NCBI GenBank assembly: GCA_031266555.1
Contig: JAISAU010000010.1
Location: forward strand, 62,001 to 126,000
DNA: 64,000 nucleotides
Source of the DNA: Campylobacteraceae bacterium
GTDB taxonomy: Bacteria > Campylobacterota > Campylobacteria > Campylobacterales > Campylobacteraceae
Reading direction: 5' to 3'
The position numbers were made by a program, and so were the translations under genes. Shown here piece by piece: positions 26,592-36,190 of the stretch (the first letter of the stretch is position 1; each line of letters starts with the position of its first letter). Below the pieces are notes generated by a model. It had not been told where the DNA came from. It worked only from the letters and a program-made list of their open reading frames with translations, and searched no databases.

Positions 26592-27196
26592 CTTTTGTCC
26601 TTTGTCAATGTTTTAAGTAAAATTAGTGCGAGTTTTAACGCGCGCGAACGATGTGAAAAATTTTCTTTGACACTTGCTTCAAGCTCTCCCAGCGTTTTGT
26701 CAAATCCTTGCGGAATAAACATGGGGTCGTATCCAAAACCATTATCGCCTTTAGGGTCGGTTATCGCTTTTCCATACATCCAGCCGTGTACGCTAAAATC
26801 GCCTTTTTCGGTTGAAATAGCGATAGCAGCGGTATAAAAAGCGTCGGCTCTCTCAACATTCGCCTCTTTTAATTTTTGCACTAAAAGTTCTAAATTTTTT
26901 TTAGCGTTCGCCTCTTTTCCTGCAAATCGCGCACTGTAAATTCCGGGAATTCCATTTAAAAGAGGTATGCTTATGCCGCTGTCATCAGATAAAACAATAG
27001 CGTTTTTGTCATTCAACCTGTCAAAGACGGCACGTGATTTAATGATAGCGTTTTCTTTGAAACTATTTCCGTACTCTTCTATCTCAAAAGGCTTAATAAT
27101 TTCGCCGTAAGAGAGGACTTCAAAACCTCTTAAATAAGCTTTAAATTCGGCTATTTTTCCTTTATTTGAACTAGCCAACACAATTCTTTTAATCAA
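26588..27196 (-). CDS. rdgB: XTP/dITP diphosphatase (RdgB/HAM1 family)
   Basis: About 202 residues from a TTG at 27196, chosen because GGAGG sits 5 nt upstream and IKRIVLASSNKGKIAEF is the canonical N-terminus; a frame extension of 27 codons is spurious. It has SDDSGISIPLLNGIPGIYSARFAG and NGFGYDPMFIPQGF. It hydrolyses non-canonical purine triphosphates (ITP, XTP, dITP) to protect DNA. Coupled to the synthase gene by a 4-bp overlap. Confidence 0.93.
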   Translation of the reverse strand: MIKRIVLASSNKGKIAEFKAYLRGFEVLSYGEIIKPFEIEEYGNSFKENAIIKSRAVFDRLNDKNAIVLSDDSGISIPLLNGIPGIYSARFAGKEANAKKNLELLVQKLKEANVERADAFYTAAIAISTEKGDFSVHGWMYGKAITDPKGDNGFGYDPMFIPQGFDKTLGELEASVKENFSHRSRALKLALILLKTLTKDKR

Positions 27197-27331
27197 ATAC
27201 GCCTCCGGTAAAAACGCGAAAGCTAATTCTACAATTTTTTGCTTTAAATTTTTAAGGAAAGCAAAAAAAGATAGCAAATTTTAGAAAACATACATTATAA
27301 TTACGGCTTATTCAGACAAAGGTAGTCCTAT

Positions 27332-28642
27332 ATGCTCAAAACAATATTTCCCATAAGCGTAATTATAGCATTGCGATTTTTAGGACTTTTTATCGTTTTG
27401 CCCGTATTATCCGCATATGCGCTTGAATTAAAAGGAGCAAATGAAATTTTAGTAGGCGCGTCTCTTGGCATATACGCTATTTCCCAAATGGTTATGCAGA
27501 TACCGTTTGGTGCGATGTCTGATAAATTTGGAAGAAAAGAGGCTCTTTTTGCGGGAACCGTCATTTTTATGGTCGGCTCTTTGATGTGCGCTTACGCGGA
27601 TTCCATATACGCGCTTTTTATCGGAAGATTTATACAAGGAATGGGCGCGGTAGGCGCGGTAGGAAGCGCGCTTATCAGCGATTTAGTCAAAGAGGAGACA
27701 CGCGCTAAAGCTATGGCTTTTATGGGGATGATTATCGCTTTGAGCTTTGCTTTTTCAATGACTTTAGGACCTATAATAGGAGGATACTTTGGCGTAGATA
27801 AACTCTTTTTGTTAACCGCATTTTTGGCGTTTTTATCGCTATTTTTACTTTTTGCCATAAAAAATCCGCCAAAGATACGAAGTGTAGGTAAAGTTGAAAA
27901 GGTTAATTACATCAAGCTTTTAAAAGATGAGAATTTGTGTCGCATGAATATAACTAATTTCTTGCAAAAAATGCTTATGACAATGACTTTTTTAAGCGTT
28001 CCTATCATTATGATACAGCAATTTTTGTGGGACAAAAAGGAGCTTTGGCATATTTACGTTCCAGCTATGATTTTTGGGATATTTGCGATGCTGCCTTCTG
28101 TTATTGTCGGCGAAAAGATGAGAAAAAGCAAAGAGATGCTCTGTGTCGGGATACTATTTTTCGCCCTGTCTTACTTTTTTATAGGATACGCTAAAGACAC
28201 GCTATTTTTTATTATCGGCATAGTTTTATTTTTTATTGGATTTAATATTCACGAACCTTTAATGCAATCTTTGGCAAGCAAGTACGCTAAAGTTAAAAGC
28301 CGCGGAGCTACGCTTGGGGTTTTCAACTTTTTTGGATATTTCGGCACATTTTGCGGCGGTATTATCGGGGGATTTTTTTTAAAATACTGTAGTATGGAGC
28401 AGATATCTTGGATAGTATTTGCTACATGTACCGTTTGGTTTTTTTTGATGTTAACGCTCAAAAATCCTGCGTTTTTTCAAAATATATATATTCCGCTTTC
28501 GCAAATTGGACAAAGTTATTTACAATATTTGGAAAGTACGAATGGAATAACGGAGTGGTATATCAGCGACGATACGCTAATAGTTAAGTTTAACGCTAAA
28601 ATACTTAATAGGGAAAATATCGTTAAAAATATCATCGGTTGA
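27332..28642 (+). CDS. MFS transporter
   Basis: 436 residues with about 12 membrane helices. The motif between helices 2 and 3 is GAMSDKFGRKEALFAG, the MFS signature, and GRFIQGMGAVGAVGSALISDL marks helix 4. The last 50 residues form a soluble tail (STNGITEWYISDDTLIVKF). It is probably a drug or metabolite exporter of the inner membrane. It is divergent from rdgB. TACATGTA lies inside at 28423 and just past the stop at 28651. Confidence 0.9.
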   Translation: MLKTIFPISVIIALRFLGLFIVLPVLSAYALELKGANEILVGASLGIYAISQMVMQIPFGAMSDKFGRKEALFAGTVIFMVGSLMCAYADSIYALFIGRFIQGMGAVGAVGSALISDLVKEETRAKAMAFMGMIIALSFAFSMTLGPIIGGYFGVDKLFLLTAFLAFLSLFLLFAIKNPPKIRSVGKVEKVNYIKLLKDENLCRMNITNFLQKMLMTMTFLSVPIIMIQQFLWDKKELWHIYVPAMIFGIFAMLPSVIVGEKMRKSKEMLCVGILFFALSYFFIGYAKDTLFFIIGIVLFFIGFNIHEPLMQSLASKYAKVKSRGATLGVFNFFGYFGTFCGGIIGGFFLKYCSMEQISWIVFATCTVWFFLMLTLKNPAFFQNIYIPLSQIGQSYLQYLESTNGITEWYISDDTLIVKFNAKILNRENIVKNIIG

Positions 28643-28757
28643 TATCGCGTTACATGTAAGAATATACATCGTATAAAATTTTGTCATACAATAAAAATCA
28701 AACCATTTTATTGGTCTATATTTGGTAGAATAACAAAAATTTTGGATTTGGACTAAT

Positions 28758-30521
28758 ATGTTAAAAATTATGAAAAATAAGCTTGCGTCGTCTTATGTCA
28801 TACAAAACTACAAAAAGATTTTGCCATTTGTAAAACCGTACTGGGTAAGAGCCGTTATCGCTATGCTTATTACCATACCAATCGGTTCGATGGACGCTCT
28901 GATAGCCTTAATGCTAAAACCCTATATGGACATTGTGCTTGTTGAAAAGTCCGTGGAAGCAACCGTATATATTCCGATTCTCATCATTGTTTTTAGTCTT
29001 TTTCAAAGTTCTTTGAATTATTTAGCCACATATTTAAACACATGGGTTGGCAGAAAGATAGCCAACGATGTGAAAATCAAACTATTTGACAAACTTATGA
29101 GTTACGAGGCAAGTTTTTTTGACAAAAGAAATTCCGGCGAAATACAATATCGCTTTAATAATGATGTCGACACAGCATGTAACGGTTTAATTGCAAATTT
29201 GAAAAAATTTGCGACCAGAATATTTTCGTCTATCGCGTTAATTTGCGTGCTTTTATATAACTCTTGGCAGCTTGCGATTATAGCTTTAATCGTTATGTTC
29301 TGCGCTTTATATCCGTTAAAAAACATTAGGAAACGCATAAAAGACATAATGAAAAAAACGGTTTTTTCGGGCGCTAAGGTAATGACCCATTTTAATGAGG
29401 CGTTTAGCGGGAATAGGGTGATAACGTCTTATAACTTGAAAAATTATCAAAGCAAAAAGTTCAAAGAAACTTTACAAACCGTTTTTACGCTCGGTATAAA
29501 AATGGTGCAAAGAACGGGACTTATGTCGCCTATTATGCACTTTATTATATCCATTGGTATCGCTCTTGTGATTTGGTATGGAAGTTATTTAATAGCCTCG
29601 GGAGAGATTACTCCGGGAAATTTCGTATCGTTTTTAGCCGCTCTTTTGATGCTTTACACACCCATAAAAGCTTTGGGAAACGATTTTAACAGCGTTATGA
29701 TGTCTCTTATGGCGATAGAGAGAATTTTTAAGTTATTAGAGGATTCGCCGAGCATTAAAAATAGTGAAAATGCCGTAAAACTTGACGAAAATATAACAAG
29801 TATAGAATATCAAAACGTTTCGTTCGGATACTCTAAAAGCACTCTTTCGCTTAAAAATATAAATATCAAAATAGACGCCGGCACAACTGTGGCGCTTGTT
29901 GGAAATTCAGGCGGCGGAAAAAGCACATTCGCGAGTCTTTTGCCGAGGTTTTACGATATAGATGAGGGCAAAATTACAATTGATGGTAAAAATATAAAAG
30001 ATATAGATTTGTATTCATTAAGAGAGCACATCGCGGTTGTATTTCAAGATAATTTTTTGTTTTCCGGCACGATAAAAGAGAATATAATTTTAGGAAGGGA
30101 AAACGTATCTCAGGAGGAGATAGATTTAGCGGTGAAAAGCGCTTGCTTGGAAGAGTTTATATCAGAATTAGAAGATGGGCTTGATTCGCAAATAGGAGAA
30201 AGAGGAGTGTTGATATCCGGCGGTCAAAAGCAACGTATCGCGATAGCCAGAGCGTTTTTGAAAAACGCTCCCGTTGTTATACTTGACGAGGCTACTTCGG
30301 CGCTTGATAATAAATCCGAAGCGGTTGTTCAGCAAGCTATTGATAATTTGATGAAAAACAGAACCGTTATTGTGATAGCTCACAGATTATCAACCGTAAG
30401 AAACGCGGATAAGATAGTAGTGATAAATTACGGTCAAATAGCTGAAATCGGAACGCACGATGAGTTGGTGGAAAAGGCAAACGGTATATACGCATCTTTA
30501 TATAAAGCGCAATTAAGATAG
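28758..30521 (+). CDS. MsbA-like ABC exporter (fused permease-ATPase)
   Basis: 587 residues. A six-helix transmembrane domain (about 20-320) is fused to an ATPase with GNSGGGKST, Q-loop VFQDNF, signature LISGGQKQRIAIARAF and Walker B VVILDEATSALD. Half-transporters of this type dimerise and flip lipid A-core or export other lipids or drugs. In Campylobacterota one copy is usually MsbA; PglK is a related flippase. No glycosylation genes are nearby, so MsbA is favoured but not proven. Confidence 0.9.
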   Translation: MLKIMKNKLASSYVIQNYKKILPFVKPYWVRAVIAMLITIPIGSMDALIALMLKPYMDIVLVEKSVEATVYIPILIIVFSLFQSSLNYLATYLNTWVGRKIANDVKIKLFDKLMSYEASFFDKRNSGEIQYRFNNDVDTACNGLIANLKKFATRIFSSIALICVLLYNSWQLAIIALIVMFCALYPLKNIRKRIKDIMKKTVFSGAKVMTHFNEAFSGNRVITSYNLKNYQSKKFKETLQTVFTLGIKMVQRTGLMSPIMHFIISIGIALVIWYGSYLIASGEITPGNFVSFLAALLMLYTPIKALGNDFNSVMMSLMAIERIFKLLEDSPSIKNSENAVKLDENITSIEYQNVSFGYSKSTLSLKNINIKIDAGTTVALVGNSGGGKSTFASLLPRFYDIDEGKITIDGKNIKDIDLYSLREHIAVVFQDNFLFSGTIKENIILGRENVSQEEIDLAVKSACLEEFISELEDGLDSQIGERGVLISGGQKQRIAIARAFLKNAPVVILDEATSALDNKSEAVVQQAIDNLMKNRTVIVIAHRLSTVRNADKIVVINYGQIAEIGTHDELVEKANGIYASLYKAQLR

Positions 30522-30951
30522 TCTAAAAAATTGTTGCAGAAAATAGATATTTTTTGCGGAAAAAGCTTTATAAAATCTTAGTGAAGCGTCGATTTTTTAG
30601 ATATTTGTTCTATTTAGTAAGTCATTTAATAGCACTTTTATAAATTAATATAAAAACCTACATGCAGTTATCGTGCTACATGTAGGAAAATTTGCGGCGC
30701 GATTAATAAAAAAATATAGTTTCCAGATAGTTGCGACACGAATATAAAGCTTACATGTAAAGATAAAAATTCCCATAAAGACGGACTAAAACCAAAAGCG
30801 TTTTAAAAAATGTTTGTTTGATTTGAGTACAAACGCCTAAAACTTTCATGCTAAAATAAAAATCGTAAAAAAATAGCGTAATTTTTGAAAAGTGTTAAAA
30901 TTTAATCAATAAATTTATTCAAAGCAATTCTATTTTAGGCAAAATTATGCT
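30522..30951. other. Intergenic region between the ABC exporter and the sigma-54 gene
   Basis: 430 bp with a terminator-like hairpin (30657-30686) and TACATGTA at 30677 and 30752. No gene is visible. Confidence 0.5.
30657..30686 (+). terminator. Hairpin using a TACATGTA arm
   Basis: CCTACATG (30657-30664) pairs with CATGTAGG (30679-30686), about 135 bp past the ABC exporter stop. It is preceded by A-rich and followed by AAAATTT sequence. A weak terminator at best. Confidence 0.45.
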
Positions 30952-31767
30952 ATGAAAAGGGCAGATTTAAAACTAAGAGCAAATCGAACTTCTAATATGT
31001 CGCTTAAACTATGGTCTTTTTTGCTGCGATTACCGCTAAAAGAGTTGAACTTATATTTGGATCTTATCTCTCGTGAAAACCTATTCTTGCAAATAAAACA
31101 TCCTTATTACGCGAATGATGAATACAAAAACGTTTCAAAACAAGTTGTTCCTGATTTTTTTGTAAATGCAAAAGACGATATAGTTGTAAGTATAAACAAA
31201 AGCTATTATCCGAACATCACAATACGTGAAAGCTCTTTAAGCAAACGAGACGACGCTGCCGACAAACTAAAAGAGGCGCGTGAAATCGCGAATATAGTGG
31301 AATTTAGAAAAAATATACTTTACAAAATAGTTTTCTTGATAGCGGAAAAACAGATAAGCTTTTTTGCAGGCGGAGAGTTAAGGCCTCTTAGTATGAGTGA
31401 TTTGGCTGGCGAGTTATCTTTCGCGGAGTCTACTATATCAAGAGCGGTGTCTAATAAATATATAAAATCAAAAAAAGGAGTTTATCCTTTAAAATTTTTC
31501 TTTACAAACGCGGTTGCGTCAAAGGAGCTCTCATCGTCGCAAGTCAAAAATTTCTTGAGCGAACAAATATATCGTGAAGATAAGGAAAATCCGCTAACAG
31601 ACGACACTATTTTAAAACTTACACAGCAGAGGTTTGGCGTAAAGATGGTTAGGCGAACTATCACGAAATATAGAAAGTTTTTAGGCATAGTTTCTTCAAA
31701 AGAGCGTAAAAAAATATACGCGGATTTAACTAACGAACAAAAAGAGAATAAAATTAAAAATCTTTAA
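30952..31767 (+). CDS. rpoN: Compact RNA polymerase sigma-54 factor
   Basis: 271 residues against roughly 400-480 in the family. Region I-like N-terminus (SLKLWSFLLRLPLKELNLYL) passes almost at once into the end of the core-binding domain (VVPDFFVNAKDDIVVSIN). The intact DNA-binding part follows: HTH SMSDLAGELSFAESTISRAVSNKYI and RpoN box VRRTITKYRKFLGI. About 130 residues of the core-binding domain appear absent, with no sign of a stop or frameshift. Sigma-54 usually serves flagellar genes in Campylobacterota. Whether this short form is functional is unknown. Confidence 0.85.
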   Translation: MKRADLKLRANRTSNMSLKLWSFLLRLPLKELNLYLDLISRENLFLQIKHPYYANDEYKNVSKQVVPDFFVNAKDDIVVSINKSYYPNITIRESSLSKRDDAADKLKEAREIANIVEFRKNILYKIVFLIAEKQISFFAGGELRPLSMSDLAGELSFAESTISRAVSNKYIKSKKGVYPLKFFFTNAVASKELSSSQVKNFLSEQIYREDKENPLTDDTILKLTQQRFGVKMVRRTITKYRKFLGIVSSKERKKIYADLTNEQKENKIKNL

Positions 31768-32107
31768 CCGATTAAGTTTATACGCGAAAATTTAAGCTTT
31801 TTAACCTTTACATGTAAGAGTTAAAATGAATAACTATTGGTTGACGCCGCAGAATTTAAATTTTCAAATAAAACGCGGCTATATTTTATTTTTTTAGCCT
31901 GTTTATCGCTTTTAAAATTTTAGTCATCGCAAAAAACGCTTTAAAGATTTAATTTGTGCGTCATTTTTACATGTATGCATAAATTAAAATTATAAATGTA
32001 TGAGAAAATCGCGAAATAATATCGCGTATAACTAGCGAGGTTTTTTCACTCGAGAAAAAGCAAAGAATATACCATCAGAGCGTTTTAATGACTAAAACCA
32101 ATAATTA
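31768..32107. other. Intergenic region with two TACATGTA copies
   Basis: 340 bp between the sigma-54 gene and the convergent PIN gene. TACATGTA lies at 31809 and 31968. GCCGC/GCGGC with a following T-rich run near 31846-31900 is a weak terminator candidate. Confidence 0.4.
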
Positions 32108-32629
32108 TTATATAGTTTTGTACCAATTTGTATCAATACCCTCGTAATTATTAAAATCTTTATCGTCGGTCAAAAGTTTTAAGTTATTGTCAAGTACATT
32201 TTTTGCTATTATTAAGTCGTTAAAGTCTAAGTTGGTGTTTTTACATTCCTTACTAATATTAAATGTTGAAAAATTGTCATTGATCTGTATGGCACCTAAT
32301 TGAAAAAATTTTTCAAGCTGTTTCAATATTATATTAAATATTTCTTTATAATCATTACTGTTGCGATAATCTTTTTTATAGTTACGTTTGCTTTTATTGG
32401 GAAATTTTTTCTCAAAATCTATTCTCAGGCATCTATTAATAAATTCCGATATGACTACAGAATTAACATAAATTTCATTTTTATTTTCTAGTAAAATATT
32501 GAAAATATATGAATACTGCTTATGTTTTTTTGTAGATATAAAGCTTGGTGCAAATAAAAAAATTAATATATTGGCATCAAAGAATATTTTATAATCTTTA
32601 TTTATATTTGGCGAGTTGGGATAATACAT
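32108..32629 (-). CDS. PIN-domain nuclease
   Basis: 173 residues. PIN acidic residues are visible in FFDANILIFLF (first Asp), VVISEFINR (Glu), LDFNDLIIA and LLTDDKDF (C-terminal Asp cluster). PIN proteins are Mg-dependent RNases, often toxins of toxin-antitoxin pairs. No separate classical antitoxin is seen; instead the gene is last in a three-gene operon after a GHKL ATPase and a STAS-like protein, 6 bp after the latter. Very AT-rich and poor in GCG/CGC codons. Confidence 0.82.
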   Translation of the reverse strand: MYYPNSPNINKDYKIFFDANILIFLFAPSFISTKKHKQYSYIFNILLENKNEIYVNSVVISEFINRCLRIDFEKKFPNKSKRNYKKDYRNSNDYKEIFNIILKQLEKFFQLGAIQINDNFSTFNISKECKNTNLDFNDLIIAKNVLDNNLKLLTDDKDFNNYEGIDTNWYKTI

Positions 32630-32635
32630 ATTTGT

Positions 32636-32977
32636 TTATCTTTTTCGTAAAATTCTATTTTGGATTTTTAATACTTCTTTTTTATCCTTTTCTTTATATG
32701 TAGGAATAACTTTAGTTTTAAGTAAAATTTCATCATCTTTATTCATGCCTACATATGATATTTGCTCATCAAGCATTTCCCATTTATTTTTGTCTAAATA
32801 TAGTTTACCAATACTTTCATTGAGAAAATGCGATATCAATAAATCAATTCCCTCAAAAGAAATTACTACTTTATCTTGTTCTTTTTCAAGCTCGTTTCTA
32901 ATCTCTTGATTTAGTTTGGCGCCATCTTCGGTAGAAATACATATAGTTTTACCGATAAGCTTTTTTACGCTAATCAT
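32636..32977 (-). CDS. STAS-like (DUF4325-type) protein
   Basis: 113 residues from the ATG at 32977, preceded by AAGGAG at 5 nt. VISFEGIDLLISHFLNESIGKLY follows the pattern seen in STAS-like DUF4325 proteins, where a central Ser is a potential phosphorylation or contact site as in anti-sigma-factor antagonists. It overlaps the end of the ATPase gene, so the two are coupled, as in anti-sigma kinase/antagonist pairs. Family assignment is by pattern and context. Confidence 0.75.
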   Translation of the reverse strand: MISVKKLIGKTICISTEDGAKLNQEIRNELEKEQDKVVISFEGIDLLISHFLNESIGKLYLDKNKWEMLDEQISYVGMNKDDEILLKTKVIPTYKEKDKKEVLKIQNRILRKR

Positions 32978-33848
32978 ATTCACTCCTTAAAGAGTAGTAA
33001 CTACTATCATCTGTGTTGAAACCAATACTTATAATTGTACCATTGAAAACCTTATTAAAGTCCAAAAGATTTTCTTTGCCATCTTTGATTTGGTAGTATC
33101 CATCATTTGATATAATTTCCAACTCGCCCTTGCTTTTTAAAATTAGTTCCTGAAGAAGATATAAACCAAGCCCGCCTTCTCCTGTTGTAGAATTACCTCT
33201 TTCCAACGACCATTGTATTGCTTTAACGCCACTTATTGGTTCAAATTTTTGAAATCTACTCTTATTGAATTTAGTTTCTAAGTAGTTATTAACATTTGTT
33301 TTTATTGTTACTCCTCCGTCAACTATCGTAAAATAAAATTTATTGCTATTCGGATAGAATTGTCCAGAACAAAATAAACCAAACTCACTACTGCTATGTC
33401 TAAACACATTTGAAAAAAGTTCAAAAATTTTTTGAATAATTTTATTTGATAATTCAGGAGATAAATTTTTAACCCTTTTTGTTAATTGATCACTAAAATA
33501 ATTATAGAATGTATTTAGCTTATTTTCTTCTTCGAGTTTTATATTGGTATATCTAATCATTGTATCGCTAATATTTTTTTGCTTCATTTCTTTTGAAAAT
33601 GCTGATAAAAAACCTATGTTGTGCATTGATTTTTGCACTTTGTAGTCTAATGGGGGAGTAATTTTTATTTTTTTATTATATTTTCTTTGATATTCTAAAG
33701 AAAGCCCTATAATTGGAAGATAATTATTTCGTATAAAAGTAGAAAATGAGAAATCTAATACTATTTCTTCTTCTAAAGATTTCTCAATTTTTTCATAAAA
33801 GTTAATACTATCTGATAGTGTATTTATTTTAAAAATATATATAGTCAT
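32970..33848 (-). CDS. GHKL-type ATPase (histidine-kinase-like), no phosphoacceptor domain
   Basis: 292 residues. The C-terminal half carries N-box FELFSNVFRHS, G1/D-box VDGGVTI and G2-like TTGEGGLGLYLLQ, the nucleotide-binding set of histidine kinases and SpoIIAB-like anti-sigma kinases. The first 150 residues carry no DHp His-box or membrane segment. A partner-switching kinase acting on the next-encoded STAS-like protein is the simplest inference. First gene of the ATPase-STAS-PIN operon; AT-rich and unlike flanking genes in codon use. Confidence 0.8.
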   Translation of the reverse strand: MTIYIFKINTLSDSINFYEKIEKSLEEEIVLDFSFSTFIRNNYLPIIGLSLEYQRKYNKKIKITPPLDYKVQKSMHNIGFLSAFSKEMKQKNISDTMIRYTNIKLEEENKLNTFYNYFSDQLTKRVKNLSPELSNKIIQKIFELFSNVFRHSSSEFGLFCSGQFYPNSNKFYFTIVDGGVTIKTNVNNYLETKFNKSRFQKFEPISGVKAIQWSLERGNSTTGEGGLGLYLLQELILKSKGELEIISNDGYYQIKDGKENLLDFNKVFNGTIISIGFNTDDSSYYSLRSEYD

Positions 33849-33929
33849 TAAATACTTTTCTTTAAAAATATGATTTTATAATACTAATAGCAAATAATGT
33901 TTTTAAAGTTGCATAATGTGTTTAACTCA

Positions 33930-34952
33930 TCAAACTATTATCCCGCTTCCTACTACATATTCGTCTTGATAAAATGTCGCCAATTGTCCAGCGGCTATAG
34001 CGCTGGCACTCTCATTCATAACAATACGCGCGCTTTTACTGTTGTTGTCTATAAATATTTTGCATTTTAATTTAGGACTTCTGTATCGTATTTTGACAGT
34101 TGCTTCAAGTTCGTTTTTATCTACAAACATATTTAAAGATTTTACTCTGAACTCTTTTGCTTCAAGTTCGTTTTTGTCGCCGACTACGATTTGATTTTTT
34201 TCAGGAATGATGGATACGACGTAATGCGGATTGTGAGCTCCTTTTATGTCAAAGCCTCTTCTTTTGCCTATCGTATAGTGCATATAACCTTGGTGAGTTC
34301 CTATAACTTCGCCTTTTGTGTTGAGCACTTCGCCTTGTCTTGAGACATTCATATGTTCTTGCAAAACCTCGATATACGTATTTTGCACAAAACATATCTC
34401 GCTGCTCTCTTTTTGTGTGGAGAAGTCTTCGAGTTCCGGAATGCCAAGCGCGAAAGCTTTTATATCTTTTTTATATTTTTCGCCCAAAGGAAAAATCATA
34501 AACGGCAACGCGTTCGGCGAGACTTGCGCTAAAAAATAACTCTGGTCTTTACTTTTATCAACGGCTTCGTGTATAAGCCCGTCTTTTATCTGCACATAAT
34601 GCCCTGTAGCCAGTTTGTCCATTCCGATGTTTTTGGCAAAATCAAGCAGCGCTCCGAATTTGATATTTTTATTGCAAAGCACGCACGGATTTGGCGTGAC
34701 GCCCTCTTCGTAAGCTTTTACAAACGGGTTATATACTATATCTTCAAACTCTTTATTCAGATCTAAAATATGATATTTTATCCCTAAAAATTCAGCCGCT
34801 CTTTTTACCATATTTATATTTTTTTGATGTTTTTTCTCATCCCCATGCAAACGCAGATAACAGCCCTCCACATGATTTCCAGCTTGCTTCAAAAGATACG
34901 CCGTTGTAGTCGAGTCAACGCCGCCGCTCATCGCTACTAAAATGTTTGCCAT
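33930..34952 (-). CDS. mnmA: tRNA-specific 2-thiouridylase MnmA
   Basis: 340 residues. PP-loop AMSGGVDSTTTAYLL at the N-terminus, catalytic Cys in NPCVLCNKNIKFG and second Cys in SSEICFVQN, with the conserved TGHYVQI and GYMHYTIGKRRGF. It makes the 2-thio group of s2U34 in tRNA Lys, Glu and Gln. It is the last of a series of compact housekeeping genes (aroQ, M24 peptidase, folK, LOG, mnmA). Confidence 0.97.
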   Translation of the reverse strand: MANILVAMSGGVDSTTTAYLLKQAGNHVEGCYLRLHGDEKKHQKNINMVKRAAEFLGIKYHILDLNKEFEDIVYNPFVKAYEEGVTPNPCVLCNKNIKFGALLDFAKNIGMDKLATGHYVQIKDGLIHEAVDKSKDQSYFLAQVSPNALPFMIFPLGEKYKKDIKAFALGIPELEDFSTQKESSEICFVQNTYIEVLQEHMNVSRQGEVLNTKGEVIGTHQGYMHYTIGKRRGFDIKGAHNPHYVVSIIPEKNQIVVGDKNELEAKEFRVKSLNMFVDKNELEATVKIRYRSPKLKCKIFIDNNSKSARIVMNESASAIAAGQLATFYQDEYVVGSGIIV

Positions 34953-34964
34953 TTTTTTAACCTC

Positions 34965-35702
34965 TTATTTTGTAAAATTCTCAATCTGTTTTTCTATAAG
35001 TTTGTATCTTGGGTTATCTTGAAGTCCAAGTTCTCGCATTAGTCCAAGATATGTTTTTGTATATTTTTTAATATCATTTCGTATCCACTCCATATCATCG
35101 CTTATCTGCCAAATATCCGCTTCTTGGGATTTGATTGTCCCGTAATTTACTAATACCGTTTTTATAAAATCAACCAAAGGCGTCCAAAATTCACTGCCGT
35201 AAAGATAAATTTTTAGCGGGAGTATCTTTCTTGTCATAATAAGAGTAGTCGTATCAAAGAGTTCGTCCATCGTGCCGAAACCTCCAGGAAACGCCACGCA
35301 AGCGACAGCGTTTCTGATAAGCATATTTTTTCGTATGGCAAAATTCTCAAGCGTTGTCGCTCTTGTCGTAAACGAATTTGTATCTTGCTCAAAGGGTAAA
35401 ACAAGATTAAAACCTAAACTCTCGCCATTTTTACCTTGAAACGCTCCCTTATTCGCCGCTTCCATAATGCCGTATGAACCGCCCGAAGTTATATGAAATC
35501 CGACGCTGGATAACATTTGAGCCATTTGAACGGTTTTTTCATAATAGGTATTCTCTTTTGTAAAACGAGCGCTTCCGAATATTGTAACTGCCGCGCCTAT
35601 GTCTTCCAAAAGCGCAAAACCTTTATCGCAATCATCTTTAAAACTTTTGATAACTTCTTTACTTGTTTTTTTGATATCGTAGCTGTAATTTAAAATGTCC
35701 AT
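34965..35702 (-). CDS. LOG-family protein (cytokinin riboside phosphoribohydrolase-like)
   Basis: About 245 residues from the ATG at 35702, which avoids an implausible 18-residue tail overlapping folK. It has GSARF in the nucleotide-binding start, TSGGSYGIMEAANKGAF, and PGGFGTMDELFD, the LOG motif PGGxGTxxE. Family members hydrolyse nucleoside 5'-monophosphates; many are misnamed lysine decarboxylases. The start lies 9 bp beyond the folK stop codon. Confidence 0.9.
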   Translation of the reverse strand: MDILNYSYDIKKTSKEVIKSFKDDCDKGFALLEDIGAAVTIFGSARFTKENTYYEKTVQMAQMLSSVGFHITSGGSYGIMEAANKGAFQGKNGESLGFNLVLPFEQDTNSFTTRATTLENFAIRKNMLIRNAVACVAFPGGFGTMDELFDTTTLIMTRKILPLKIYLYGSEFWTPLVDFIKTVLVNYGTIKSQEADIWQISDDMEWIRNDIKKYTKTYLGLMRELGLQDNPRYKLIEKQIENFTK

Positions 35703-35710
35703 TTTCTCTC

Positions 35711-36190
35711 TTATAACATAGATAAAGGCAACAAAACCGATAATCTTTCTTGCCATTTTGGATGTGGAATAATAATATTTTTTTGCATAAACTTTGCTGT
35801 ATCAAAAAAAATAATATCCAAATCAAGCGTTCTGGGCGCATTTTTAAAGCTTCTTTCGCGTCCGAAAATCTTTTCCGCATGTAGTAAAAACTTGAGTAAC
35901 TTTTGCGGGCTTAACGATGTTTGCAATACTATAATAGCGTTAAAGAAATCGTCTTGTTTTAAATATCCAAAAGGCGGATTTTGTAAAATGGGCGAAGTTT
36001 TGCTTACATGTACCAATGAAGAGCTTAAAAAATATCTAAAAAGTCGGTCAAATCTCTTTTTGACATCCCCTACATTTCCGCCCAGTCCTATAAAAGCCGT
36101 ATGTTTAAACTCGTCGTTCGACATTTTTGAGGTTGGGAAAAATTTAGTTTTGTGCCAACGCAAAACTTTGTTGTCGCTATTTGTCTCCAT
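35711..36190 (-). CDS. folK: 6-hydroxymethyl-7,8-dihydropterin pyrophosphokinase
   Basis: About 159 residues from the ATG at 36190, which overlaps the end of the M24 peptidase gene; an ATG at 36124 is also possible. HPPK signatures are FIGLGGNVGD, RSFKNAPRTLDLDIIFFD (the ATP/Mg loop) and IPHPKWQERLSVLLPL. It transfers pyrophosphate from ATP to dihydropterin in folate synthesis. Confidence 0.95.
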   Translation of the reverse strand: METNSDNKVLRWHKTKFFPTSKMSNDEFKHTAFIGLGGNVGDVKKRFDRLFRYFLSSSLVHVSKTSPILQNPPFGYLKQDDFFNAIIVLQTSLSPQKLLKFLLHAEKIFGRERSFKNAPRTLDLDIIFFDTAKFMQKNIIIPHPKWQERLSVLLPLSML

